The position numbers and the translations under genes are program-made. The notes under the pieces were generated by a model, which did not search any database, was not told the origin of the DNA, and was given only the letters and a program-made list of their open reading frames with translations. A stretch of 64,000 bases of DNA from Nostoc sp. ATCC 43529 (lineage in GTDB: Bacteria > Cyanobacteriota > Cyanobacteriia > Cyanobacteriales > Nostocaceae), in assembly GCA_003326205.1 (NCBI GenBank), contig LWTK01000046.1:1-64000 (forward strand). The letters are read 5' to 3'. Positions 18,278-25,973 of this stretch are shown in pieces; the first letter of the stretch is position 1, and the number at the start of each line of letters is the position of its first letter.

Positions 18278-19693
18278 ATGGCTGAAAATGTTCAAGAACA
18301 AGCAATTACATTTGAAACTGCTTTAAAAGTAGCAGATGAATCTGTATTTACCAAACATAAAAGACATTTAAAAAATATTGAAGTAGCTGTATTGCGGGGA
18401 GCTTTACAAGGTCAAAAGTATGACCAAATAGCCGCAGAATGTGACTATGCTCCAGAGTATATCAAGCATGATGTAGGTCCAAAATTATGGCAGATACTTT
18501 CATCTAGCTTAGGCGAAAAAGTCAGTAAAACAAATTTGATGGCTGTTCTCGCACAAAAAGCATCTGAAAAATTAAAAATTGAAGATTATTCTTCATTTTC
18601 TAGTCCGCAGTCCTCAGTATACAATCCCCAATCTTTTGAACTAGAATCACCCGTTGGACTGATACCATTGGATTCTAATTTCTATGTAGAACGTCCTCCG
18701 GTGGAAGCTCGCTGTTATGATGAAATTACTAGACCAGGGGCATTAATTCGCATTAAAGCACCTAGTCAAATGGGTAAGACTTCTTTAATGGTAAGAATTT
18801 TAGCTCATGCTAAACAACAAAATCATAGGGAAGTACGTACTGTAGCCTTAAGCTTGCAGCGAGCAGAACGTTCTATTTTTAATGACTTAGATAAATTCTT
18901 GCGTTGGTTTTGTGCTGCGATTACTCGCAAGCTTCAGTTACCCCATAAAGTTGAGGATTACTGGAGTGAAACTTTTGGCAGTAAGAGTAACTGTACAGCT
19001 TATTTTGAAGATTGTTTACTTCCAGATATTCATGGGGTTTTAGTCTTAGCTTTAGATCAAGTTGAAGAGGTATTTTTACACCCAGAAATTGCTGATGATT
19101 TCTTTACATTATTACGTTCCTGGTATGAAGAAGCAGCTTATGGAGATAGCGGTAATCCTCTGTGGCAAAATTTCCGTTTGGTTATTGTTCATTCCACAGA
19201 AGTATATATTCCTCTAGATATTAATAAATCCCCATTTAATGTAGGTTTAGCAATTGAATTACAAGCATTTACTTACCAACAAGTATTTAATTTAGCCCAA
19301 CTTTATATGATTAATTTATCTGAAGCTGAATTATCAGAATTGATGCAGCTTGTGGACGGACATCCATATTTAATACAACAGGCTTTATACCATCTAGCGC
19401 AGGAAGATTTGAGTTTAAAGCAGTTAATCCAAACCGCAGCTACAGATGCAGGTATTTATAGTAATCACTTGCATCGCCATTTAAGAAGCTTACAAGAACA
19501 TCCGCAATTAGCAGCAGCGTATGAGGAAGTAATCCATTCATCAAATCCTGTAGAGTTGGAACAGATTTTAGCATTTAAGTTGCACAGCATGGGGTTAGTC
19601 AAGCTGCAAGGAAATCACGTTATATCCAGTTGTGAGCTATATCGGCATTATTTTGAAGAAGCCTTAAGACCAACTGCTACACGTAATATGTAA
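18278..19693 (+). CDS. AAA-like ATPase with N-terminal helical (vMAP-type) domain
   Basis: 471 residues. Residues about 10-85 (FETALKVADESVFTKHKRHL, LRGALQGQKYDQIAAECDYA) match the HTH-like domain found at the N-terminus of vWA-MoxR-associated (vMAP) proteins in cyanobacterial conflict systems. An AAA_35-like ATPase follows, with P-loop RIKAPSQMGKTSLMVRIL near residue 165 and Walker B VLVLALDQVEE near 252. There is no C-terminal effector or WD40 domain, unlike the STAND gene at 4158, which has a related ATPase. It ends the four-gene cassette. A tandem ACTTAACACTTAACAC sits just upstream. Confidence 0.78.
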   Translation: MAENVQEQAITFETALKVADESVFTKHKRHLKNIEVAVLRGALQGQKYDQIAAECDYAPEYIKHDVGPKLWQILSSSLGEKVSKTNLMAVLAQKASEKLKIEDYSSFSSPQSSVYNPQSFELESPVGLIPLDSNFYVERPPVEARCYDEITRPGALIRIKAPSQMGKTSLMVRILAHAKQQNHREVRTVALSLQRAERSIFNDLDKFLRWFCAAITRKLQLPHKVEDYWSETFGSKSNCTAYFEDCLLPDIHGVLVLALDQVEEVFLHPEIADDFFTLLRSWYEEAAYGDSGNPLWQNFRLVIVHSTEVYIPLDINKSPFNVGLAIELQAFTYQQVFNLAQLYMINLSEAELSELMQLVDGHPYLIQQALYHLAQEDLSLKQLIQTAATDAGIYSNHLHRHLRSLQEHPQLAAAYEEVIHSSNPVELEQILAFKLHSMGLVKLQGNHVISSCELYRHYFEEALRPTATRNM

Positions 19694-20126
19694 ATAGATA
19701 CGTAATTAGATTCACTCCACGGGTAACAATAATTGCCATAAAGCTACTTCCTGTGGCTTAAGCCTTTGAGCTTCATTTTCATTTTAGCAAAAGCAAGAAA
19801 TAGCAATAACATTATTACGACACATTATTATGACACCATCATAGGAATAAGCGAGACAAGGTAATACTTTTGATCGCTCACAGCAAATAATAACTCAACT
19901 TTGACTACTTCACAGATAAGCATCAAGTAACTTAATCCTGAACACTCATCAGTAACTTTGCAACTATATATCGATCAAAGTTATAAACAATCTAACGGTG
20001 AAGTTATACAACAGTGAGTAAGTTTGATACTAATCAGTAATATCTTTTATTTCCGCACCTAGACATTATTAGTCTGTTCAATATTTTCATTAAATCTGGT
20101 TTTTAGTACTATGTTGTATTCTGAGA
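19694..20126. other. Intergenic, nothing recognised
   Basis: 433 bp between the AAA gene and the convergent cold-shock-domain gene. It is A/T-rich with no supported reading frame, RNA gene or obvious strong hairpin. Confidence 0.4.
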
Positions 20127-20471
20127 TCATGGAGTTTTCCTAACAAGCCTAGCTATATCTTCACCATATTCGTTATTTCCAACTATGTACTCAACATTAC
20201 TGTCAACCTCTAGATCAATAAAGGTTTTAGAATCTTCTAAAAAAGTTGAGTGAAAATATAAATTTTCTGGTTGAGCGTAAATAAACCCAAATCCTTTATC
20301 TTTATCAAGGCTAGATATAGTACTTTTCAAAATTGGTTTTGTATTATCATGAAAAGAATAGACTACTTTTTCAACATTAATGGCAATATCTTCACCAGTT
20401 TGATTTTTACCAATTTGGTATTGAACTACATCATGTTGAGCAAGATTTTGGAAGTCAACTTGATTTTTCAT
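20127..20471 (-). CDS. Cold-shock-domain-like protein with one and a half domains
   Basis: About 114 residues. The C-terminal 65 residues form a near-complete cold-shock domain, with RNP1-like DKGFGFIY and RNP2-like LYFHSTFL followed by VEYIVGNNEYGEDIARLV. The N-terminal 40 residues (DVVQYQIGKNQTGEDIAINV) resemble only the last strands of a second such domain, so the protein looks like a duplicate with a shortened first copy. It probably binds single-stranded RNA or DNA. The ATG at 20471 is preferred over an in-frame TTG one codon earlier. No strong ribosome binding site is visible. Confidence 0.75.
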   Translation of the reverse strand: MKNQVDFQNLAQHDVVQYQIGKNQTGEDIAINVEKVVYSFHDNTKPILKSTISSLDKDKGFGFIYAQPENLYFHSTFLEDSKTFIDLEVDSNVEYIVGNNEYGEDIARLVRKTP

Positions 20472-20693
20472 CAAGTATTTATATCTGCAAATAGTTGTCC
20501 CATTGAGGTTGCATATTTTTCTCCTAATTACTCCTAATTATTAGTTTGGTTCATGGTTATTTAAAAAGTTAAATCTAAAGAACTTACACAAATATTTATC
20601 AGTGTAAGTTCTATTAGATTAAGTAGCTACAACCAGAAAAAGATTAATTTGAGTCATAGATAAATCTGGCTGATTTCTTAAGCTTAGAACAAT

Positions 20694-20873
20694 TTAATTA
20701 CCAGCTTGATTGAGTGGATAATTAACAGAAGTTTCTCCAATAGCTTGTGGAGAATCTATTTTTGCATAACGAGGATTGCAAGCTTGTGCAAATAATAAAA
20801 TGCTGAATGATAAGGCAAGTGTAAACAGTCTGTTCCAGCGCATATTGTTCAGAGAATTTGTTAAAGTCTTCAT
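20694..20873 (-). CDS. Small lipoprotein
   Basis: 59 residues, shorter than the usual ORF cutoff. The ATG at 20873 is preceded by a strong AAGGAG. The N-terminus is basic (MRWNRLF), followed by a hydrophobic stretch LALSFSILLF and a lipobox ending AQAC (Cys near residue 32), then about 27 hydrophilic residues ending NYPLNQAGN. This fits a small lipid-anchored periplasmic or outer-membrane protein. I do not know its role. It has its own copy (D) of the shared promoter, which strongly supports that it is real. Confidence 0.75.
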   Translation of the reverse strand: MKTLTNSLNNMRWNRLFTLALSFSILLFAQACNPRYAKIDSPQAIGETSVNYPLNQAGN

Positions 20874-20908
20874 CAGTTCAACTCCTTGATTGCAGGTGTG
20901 ATGTTATC

Positions 20909-20994
20909 TTTATAGAATTTCCCAAGTTAAAAGTCGATACAGAAAAGTTAAGGAATTAAATGTAGAAGCTAACTTAACTTGAGACTTAACTTTT
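20909..20994 (-). promoter_or_regulatory. Shared CTTAAC/TATCGAC promoter, copy D (lipoprotein)
   Basis: On the reverse strand CTTAACTTTTCTGTATCGAC (20952 to 20933) is followed after exactly 18 bp by TATAAA (20914-20909). Two direct AGTTAAG half-sites lie upstream (20994-20985 and 20980-20973), 32 and 20 bp from the core. Copy F has the same triple arrangement. Confidence 0.8.
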
Positions 20995-21010
20995 ACAGCA
21001 TCATGCTTAA

Positions 21011-22294
21011 CTAGAGTAAAATCTGCAATTTTTGACGTGATAAAAATTTTCTTTCCAGCAATTGCAAGGCAATTCTTTTCCCTGTACACCAGCCGTAATA
21101 TCCATAAGTTGCGGATCTAGCAACAGTTTTCTCAAAACCTACAAAATAAAGTGTAGGATCAACAATAGATTGGCATTTACCATCTGTTTTTGGTAATAAC
21201 CTGTCGTTCACATTAAGATACAATTGCGGCTGTTTCAAAATTTTATTTATACCTGGATGAAAGCCAGTACCTAAAATAATTGCATTATAATCTTGTACGA
21301 CACCATTGGTAAAAATTACGCCCGTCTTTGTAAGTTGTTGAATACTATTAGAGATGACTCGAATATTTCCTTTTTTGATTTGTTGAACAGTACCTCTATC
21401 TACCCAAGCTACACGGCCCTGATTAACTTCCACATCCATTGGCCCTTTATCTTCTGCATAGATAGAGTATGCACTTAAATCTAAAGCAAAACGCTGAATA
21501 AATTTATCAGTTTCCTTGATGTCTGCTTGTAATTCTTCTAGTGATAAATCTATGGCTTTCTCCATAGCTTCTATTCGAGAATCTATTGTATTATTATTAA
21601 ACAAACGTTTAAAGTATGACCTACTGCGCCATAACCAATATTGTAGCGATCGCAGTTTCGGATAAAGAGGAAATACCCAACGTTTACCGCGAATTAGCAT
21701 ATCTACACGTTCAGTACCGTGTTCATATAAATCAAGTGCGATTTCTGCTGCTGAATTCCCCGAACCAATGACTAAAACCTGCTGATTTTGATAAGGAATG
21801 CCATTTTTATAGGCACTACTATGAATAATCTTACCTGAAAAGTTTTCTTGTTCCACAAGCTTTGGTATTACAGGTTCATTAGTTAGCCCAGTGCAGATAA
21901 CAAGAACCTTGCAGCGTAGAATATCTTTAGTTGTTTGTATTTGCCAGTTATCATCTGTTTGATTCTGATTATAACTTTTAGTAATATTTTGTACTTCCTC
22001 ACCAAAACGAATATGTGAATCAACTTGGAAATGATGTGCATATTCTGTTAAATACTCTACCATTTCCTCTTTCGTCTTAAATGTGGAGTATTTTGCCTTA
22101 CCCTCAAAAAAAGGTAAAGTAAAATAAGGATTTTGAGTAACTAATCGCTCGTAGGCGTTTTTCCAGATAGTTGCGACAGTTTCACCTTTCTCGATCACAA
22201 CAAAGTTATCAATTCCAAATTTTTTTAAACTTGCAGCTACAGTAATACCGCAAAAACCAGCTCCAATAACGATAACGTCTAGTTCAGCGTTCAT
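21011..22294 (-). CDS. Flavin-containing monooxygenase
   Basis: 427 residues. The FAD site is in VIVIGAGFCGITVAASL at the N-terminus and the NADPH site in QVLVIGSGNSAAEIALDLYE near residue 175, with the late ILGTGFHPG motif near 345, as in class B FMO/YUCCA-type enzymes. It would insert one oxygen atom into a nucleophilic N or S compound or perform a Baeyer-Villiger reaction. It is transcribed away from a cyclic-peptide-type ABC exporter, and both have copies of the same promoter, so they may serve one small-molecule pathway. No biosynthetic genes (NRPS or similar) are present in the window. Confidence 0.88.
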   Translation of the reverse strand: MNAELDVIVIGAGFCGITVAASLKKFGIDNFVVIEKGETVATIWKNAYERLVTQNPYFTLPFFEGKAKYSTFKTKEEMVEYLTEYAHHFQVDSHIRFGEEVQNITKSYNQNQTDDNWQIQTTKDILRCKVLVICTGLTNEPVIPKLVEQENFSGKIIHSSAYKNGIPYQNQQVLVIGSGNSAAEIALDLYEHGTERVDMLIRGKRWVFPLYPKLRSLQYWLWRSRSYFKRLFNNNTIDSRIEAMEKAIDLSLEELQADIKETDKFIQRFALDLSAYSIYAEDKGPMDVEVNQGRVAWVDRGTVQQIKKGNIRVISNSIQQLTKTGVIFTNGVVQDYNAIILGTGFHPGINKILKQPQLYLNVNDRLLPKTDGKCQSIVDPTLYFVGFEKTVARSATYGYYGWCTGKRIALQLLERKFLSRQKLQILL

Positions 22295-22329
22295 AAAATT
22301 GACTTTGATTGCGAATCTTAACTCTTATC

Positions 22330-22374
22330 TTTATAAAATTTGGTACTTCAATAGTCGATATAGATTAGTTAGGG
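22330..22374 (-). promoter_or_regulatory. Shared CTTAAC/TATCGAC promoter, copy E (monooxygenase)
   Basis: Reverse strand CCTAACTAATCTATATCGAC (22373 to 22354) is followed after exactly 18 bp by TATAAA (22335-22330), 36 bp before the ATG. An AGTTAAG half-site (22403-22397) lies upstream. It is divergent from copy F. Confidence 0.7.
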
Positions 22375-22428
22375 AATTTGAGCCGTTGCCAACCTACTTA
22401 ACTCTCTTTCCTGCTTCCTCTATTCATT

Positions 22429-22515
22429 AGTTAAGTTTGCAAGTTAAGTCATTTCCCTGCCTAATTCCTTAACTTTTCTGTATCGACACTGCAATCGTCT
22501 ACTTCTAAATATAAA
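22429..22515 (+). promoter_or_regulatory. Shared CTTAAC/TATCGAC promoter, copy F (ABC exporter)
   Basis: CTTAACTTTTCTGTATCGAC (22468-22487) is followed after 18 bp by TAAATA (22506-22511); TATAAA begins 4 bp later. Two AGTTAAG half-sites at 22429-22435 and 22442-22448 lie 32 and 19 bp upstream of the core, as in copy D. Confidence 0.75.
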
Positions 22516-22546
22516 TAGTTAGACTAGTTATAACGAAAGAGTTGAC

Positions 22547-24178
22547 ATGAACTTAATAACTTTGCTGTTACGTTCTTCTTGGAAAATTCTCACTCTTGCT
22601 ACCTGCATTGGGTTATTAAGTGGGGTTAGTACAGCCGGATTACTTATAACAATCAATACACATATTAATCAATCATCTCTGAGAATAATATTAATTTACA
22701 GTTTTATCGGTCTTTGCCTTATCAAGTTATTAACAAATATTATTTCTAAATATTTGTTAATAAATTTAGCAGAAAAAGCAATTGTAGAATTACGCCTCAC
22801 ATTGAGCGAGAGAATTTTATCTACACCACTATATCATCTAGAAAAGTTAGGGAAACATCGGATATTAGCTACATTAACAGACGATGTATTAGCAATTTCT
22901 CGCACAGTCTACATTATTCCTACGTTGTGTATTGATATGACTATCGTAGTGAGTTGTCTTTTGTATTTATTTTGGTTATCCCCAACGATATTTTTTCTCG
23001 TGGTCATTTCTCTATTGGTAGGAATATTTAGCTATCAACAGATTGCATACAAAGCAACCTCATTTTTTACCATAGCTCGTCAGCAAGAAGATCAACTGTT
23101 TAACCATTTTCAGAGTATAACTGAGGGAACTAAAGAACTAAAGCTTCATAAAGAACGACGACAAATATTTTTAAAGCAAGAACTTAGAGAAACGGCACAA
23201 TTATCTAGACGCAATAATGTAGTTGGAATGACTATATTTGCAGTTGCTGCTAGTTGGGGTAATAGCTTATTTTTTGTGGTTGTAGGATTGGTAATTTTTG
23301 CTCTGCCTACTTTCCAAACTGTCCCTAATCATATTTTATCTGGATATGCATTGACTATTCTCTACTTGCTTTCACCTTTAGACTACATTATGAGTGCTGT
23401 TCCTACCTTTAGCCAAGCAACTGTTGCTTTACAGAAGCTTGAATCTCTTAAACTATTATTGTCGAATCGCTGTTATGAAAATAATTTAATGAATTGGGAT
23501 GAAGCAGATAATTTTTGTTACAGTTTAGAATTTTTGGGTATCACTCATACCTATCATCAAGACTCAGAAGATACAGTTTTTACTCTTGGCCCAATTGATT
23601 TGACGGTTTCGGGAGGTGAAATTGTGTTTATTGTCGGCGGTAATGGGAGTGGTAAGTCTACGCTGCTCAAATTATTCACTGGTTTATACACCCCTGAAAG
23701 TGGAAAAATTTATTTCAATAGCAAATTAGTGACTGCGGAAAATCAAGAGTGGTTCCGCCAACATTTTTCAGCAGTGTTTTCTGATTTTTATCTATTTGAT
23801 AATTTATTGAATTTAGGTAAAAATATTGCTGATGATAAAATTCAAGACTATTTAGTTCAATTACAACTGGATAAAAAAGTTCAAATAAGCAATGGGATCC
23901 TTTCTACCACTTTATTATCTCAAGGACAGCGAAAACGTCTAGCCTTGTTGACGGCTTATTTAGAAGACCGTCCTATATATGTATTTGATGAATGGGCTTC
24001 CGATCAAGATCCTGTATTTAAAAAGATTTTCTATACGCAGATATTACCTGAGTTGAAAAGTAAAGGCAAAACTGTAATAGTAGTTACTCATGACGATCAA
24101 TATTTCTATTTATCAGATCGCATAGTTAAGTTAGATTATGGCAAGGTAAACAATGTTTATAAAAAAGTTACACCTTAA
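22547..24178 (+). CDS. Cyclic-peptide-export type ABC transporter (SyrD/PvdE family)
   Basis: 543 residues with fused membrane and ATPase domains. Six hydrophobic helices occupy about 1-300 and the nucleotide-binding domain about 330-540: Walker A GGNGSGKST, signature LSQGQRKRLALL, Walker B IYVFDEWASDQDP. The DEWAxDQDP form of Walker B is characteristic of the YojI/SyrD/PvdE cyclic-peptide or siderophore exporter family. It probably works as a homodimer in the cytoplasmic membrane. No peptide synthetase or precursor peptide gene was found nearby; the flanking small lipoprotein and monooxygenase share its promoter type. Confidence 0.9.
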   Translation: MNLITLLLRSSWKILTLATCIGLLSGVSTAGLLITINTHINQSSLRIILIYSFIGLCLIKLLTNIISKYLLINLAEKAIVELRLTLSERILSTPLYHLEKLGKHRILATLTDDVLAISRTVYIIPTLCIDMTIVVSCLLYLFWLSPTIFFLVVISLLVGIFSYQQIAYKATSFFTIARQQEDQLFNHFQSITEGTKELKLHKERRQIFLKQELRETAQLSRRNNVVGMTIFAVAASWGNSLFFVVVGLVIFALPTFQTVPNHILSGYALTILYLLSPLDYIMSAVPTFSQATVALQKLESLKLLLSNRCYENNLMNWDEADNFCYSLEFLGITHTYHQDSEDTVFTLGPIDLTVSGGEIVFIVGGNGSGKSTLLKLFTGLYTPESGKIYFNSKLVTAENQEWFRQHFSAVFSDFYLFDNLLNLGKNIADDKIQDYLVQLQLDKKVQISNGILSTTLLSQGQRKRLALLTAYLEDRPIYVFDEWASDQDPVFKKIFYTQILPELKSKGKTVIVVTHDDQYFYLSDRIVKLDYGKVNNVYKKVTP

Positions 24179-24266
24179 ATGTAAAGTTTTTTGTTGTCTA
24201 TAATACCTGCTAACTGGTCATACTGGTTACGAACTATAGTTTCACTCATATTGTTTTTTGTAAAAT

Positions 24267-24680
24267 TTATTCGTGTTCAAGAATCGGACAAATAGTGGAA
24301 TGAGAATCATCCGGCTTGATTTCCCAACCAGAAAGCAACCCTGATAATTCTTGTCTCAAAATCAGTAATTGGTGAATTTGTTCATCAATAGCTTTTACCT
24401 TATCTTCTAGTTTAGTTTTGATATGCTCGCAAGGTAATTCTCCGCTATCATGAACATTTAAAAAGTCCTTAATCTCTGACAAGCTTAATCCTAAGCTTTG
24501 AGTGCGTTTAATAAAGTGCAGTCTTTCCAAAACATCAGAGTTAAATAATCTAAATCCGCCTTCTGTTCTTCCGGATGATTTGAGTAGACCAAGTTCTTCA
24601 TAGTAGCGAATAGTTTTAATTGGTACTCCGCTGTCTTTGGCAACTACACCAATCTGTTTTGCTTCTGCTTGAGCTAACAT
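24267..24680 (-). CDS. MerR-family metal-responsive regulator
   Basis: 137 residues from the ATG at 24680, which has AAGGA 10 bp upstream (an in-frame TTG at 24689 is less likely). The N-terminal winged helix reads GVPIKTIRYYEELGLLKSSG, followed by the dimerisation helix. Metal-site candidates are Cys in GELPCEHIK near residue 77 and the C-terminal ICPILEHE. This combination fits the ZntR/CadR/CueR group, but the ligands do not settle which metal. Matching palindromes lie in its own promoter and in the copA promoter, both with the 20-bp -35/-10 spacing typical of MerR activation. Confidence 0.88.
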   Translation of the reverse strand: MLAQAEAKQIGVVAKDSGVPIKTIRYYEELGLLKSSGRTEGGFRLFNSDVLERLHFIKRTQSLGLSLSEIKDFLNVHDSGELPCEHIKTKLEDKVKAIDEQIHQLLILRQELSGLLSGWEIKPDDSHSTICPILEHE

Positions 24681-24718
24681 ACTTAGCAAATCCTTAGTGA
24701 AATATGATTACCGATCGT

Positions 24719-24750
24719 ATACTAAACTCTCCAGCTAACTGGAGAGTCAA
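24719..24750 (-). promoter_or_regulatory. MerR operator/promoter of the merR-type gene
   Basis: A perfect inverted repeat with arms ACTCTCCAG and CTGGAGAGT around a 4-bp centre (24726-24747) lies between TTGACT (24750-24745) and TAGTAT (24724-24719). The spacer is 20 bp, the long spacing that MerR proteins correct by DNA twisting. Confidence 0.85.
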
Positions 24751-24776
24751 GCATAAGCAGTATCATTCCGTCATTT

Positions 24777-25715
24777 TTATGAGAAATGAATTTGAGTGGA
24801 CACCTTTTCTTCACTAGCGTCTGCGGCTTGGACGGAAATTGCACCGCGAAACATATTCATGCCACAAGTGAAAGCATATTCACCTGGTTTTTCTGGAGTG
24901 AACTCAATTGAGGTCAATTGATTGACTGGTAAATCGGCAGCAACACCAAATTCAGGAATTAGCAATTTCGCAAGGCAATTACTGGGATTTTCGCGCAGAA
25001 AGTTGAGTTGTACTCTTTGCCCCGCTTGGACAACAACATGATTCGGTGCATATCCCTTATCTACATTGATGGTGGTTTTCTGAATTCTTTGCTCTACAGT
25101 TGTTTCATGCTCATCGATTGAACTGAAGGATTTGGGTTGTGGTTCTTTCATCGTTTTTTCTTCCTTTATGACTGTTGATTGAATGTCTGAAGCTTCGGCT
25201 TGAATTTCACCGCGAAACATATTCATGCCACAGGTAAAGAGATAAGTTCCAGCTTGTTTGGGTGTAAATTCCACAGTGGTTACTTGATTAAGCGGTAAAT
25301 CTGCGGCAATGTGAAAGTCTGGAATCACAACTTTTTCTAAGCAACTGCTGGGATCTTTGCGTTCAAATTTCAGCCTTACTGGTTTCCCTACTTGCACCAC
25401 AATTCGACTGGGATCATATCCCCCATCAACGGTGATAGTTACTTCCTGGACATTTCCACCTGTTGCTACTGCTTTCTGAGACTTAGGTTTACTCAGCAAG
25501 AACCACCAAAGTTGTAAGCCAATTAGACCTAATCCGCCGAGGGTGACGGCTATTTTGTTTTCTAGTGGCTGATCAATACGTTGAAATTGATTAGTTTGGA
25601 CTGTTGCAGATGAGTGCGTATCATGGGATTTTTGTGCAGTTGCTTCACCAGAGGCAATTGAGAATACAATTCCTAAACTGGCTATACTACCGATGAGTGC
25701 TGTTTTGTTTACCAT
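24777..25715 (-). CDS. Membrane-anchored protein with two cupredoxin-like domains
   Basis: 312 residues. An N-terminal signal-like segment (LIGSIASLGIVFSIASGEATA) is followed by a second hydrophobic helix (VTLGGLGLIGLQLWWFLL, about 58-75). Two tandem domains of about 80 residues then follow, each with EVTITVDGGYDPSRIVV-type strands and ending TCGMNMFRG. The Cys and Met of CGMNM, with an upstream His or Asp, look like a cupredoxin-type copper site. It is likely a periplasm-facing copper-binding protein. It lies upstream of, and in line with, the MerR gene and downstream of copA. The ribosome binding site is AGGAGG. Confidence 0.8.
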   Translation of the reverse strand: MVNKTALIGSIASLGIVFSIASGEATAQKSHDTHSSATVQTNQFQRIDQPLENKIAVTLGGLGLIGLQLWWFLLSKPKSQKAVATGGNVQEVTITVDGGYDPSRIVVQVGKPVRLKFERKDPSSCLEKVVIPDFHIAADLPLNQVTTVEFTPKQAGTYLFTCGMNMFRGEIQAEASDIQSTVIKEEKTMKEPQPKSFSSIDEHETTVEQRIQKTTINVDKGYAPNHVVVQAGQRVQLNFLRENPSNCLAKLLIPEFGVAADLPVNQLTSIEFTPEKPGEYAFTCGMNMFRGAISVQAADASEEKVSTQIHFS

Positions 25716-25736
25716 TGAAAAACCTCCTGGATATAA

Positions 25737-25822
25737 TTCGTAGTGACGCTCGCGGACTCGCTCTAAGCGAAGCTATGCCGAAGGCTTTACGCTGCGCTAA
25801 CGTAATTCGTAATTCGTAATTA
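25737..25822. repeat. Composite dispersed repeat bounded by GAATTAC units
   Basis: ATTCGTAGTGACGCTCGCGG, CTAAGCGAAGC, GCTGCGCTAACG and three TAATTCG units make a reverse-oriented relative of the element at 17305. It sits just upstream of the cupredoxin gene and may separate it from the copA transcript. Confidence 0.6.
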
Positions 25823-25881
25823 AGAAAGTCAGCTATGGTCTGAGTTTTAGGGATTGAAAGAGAATTGGTGTAAATTGTTAG

Positions 25882-25962
25882 CTAGACTAAAGTTCCTGAA
25901 ATCACTCCCAACAGAAATCCAAATCCTGCTAAAGTCCCGAAAAATATGGTTTGATTGAACAT
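25882..25962 (-). CDS. Possible 26-aa membrane peptide downstream of copA
   Basis: The frame MFNQTIFFGTLAGFGFLLGV continues SGTLV and stops. It is almost one hydrophobic helix. It starts 11 bp after the copA stop on the same strand, so translational coupling is possible; the ribosome binding site is weak. Short hydrophobic peptides accompany some metal pumps, but this one is supported only by position and composition. Confidence 0.4.
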   Translation of the reverse strand: MFNQTIFFGTLAGFGFLLGVISGTLV

Positions 25963-25973
25963 TGTTATTTCTT

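Noticed and set aside
19918-19985. CAACTATATATCGATCAAAG, resembling the TATCGAC promoter core
   Set aside because: It lacks CTTAAC and the TATCGAC end, has no -10 at 18 bp, and no gene starts downstream.
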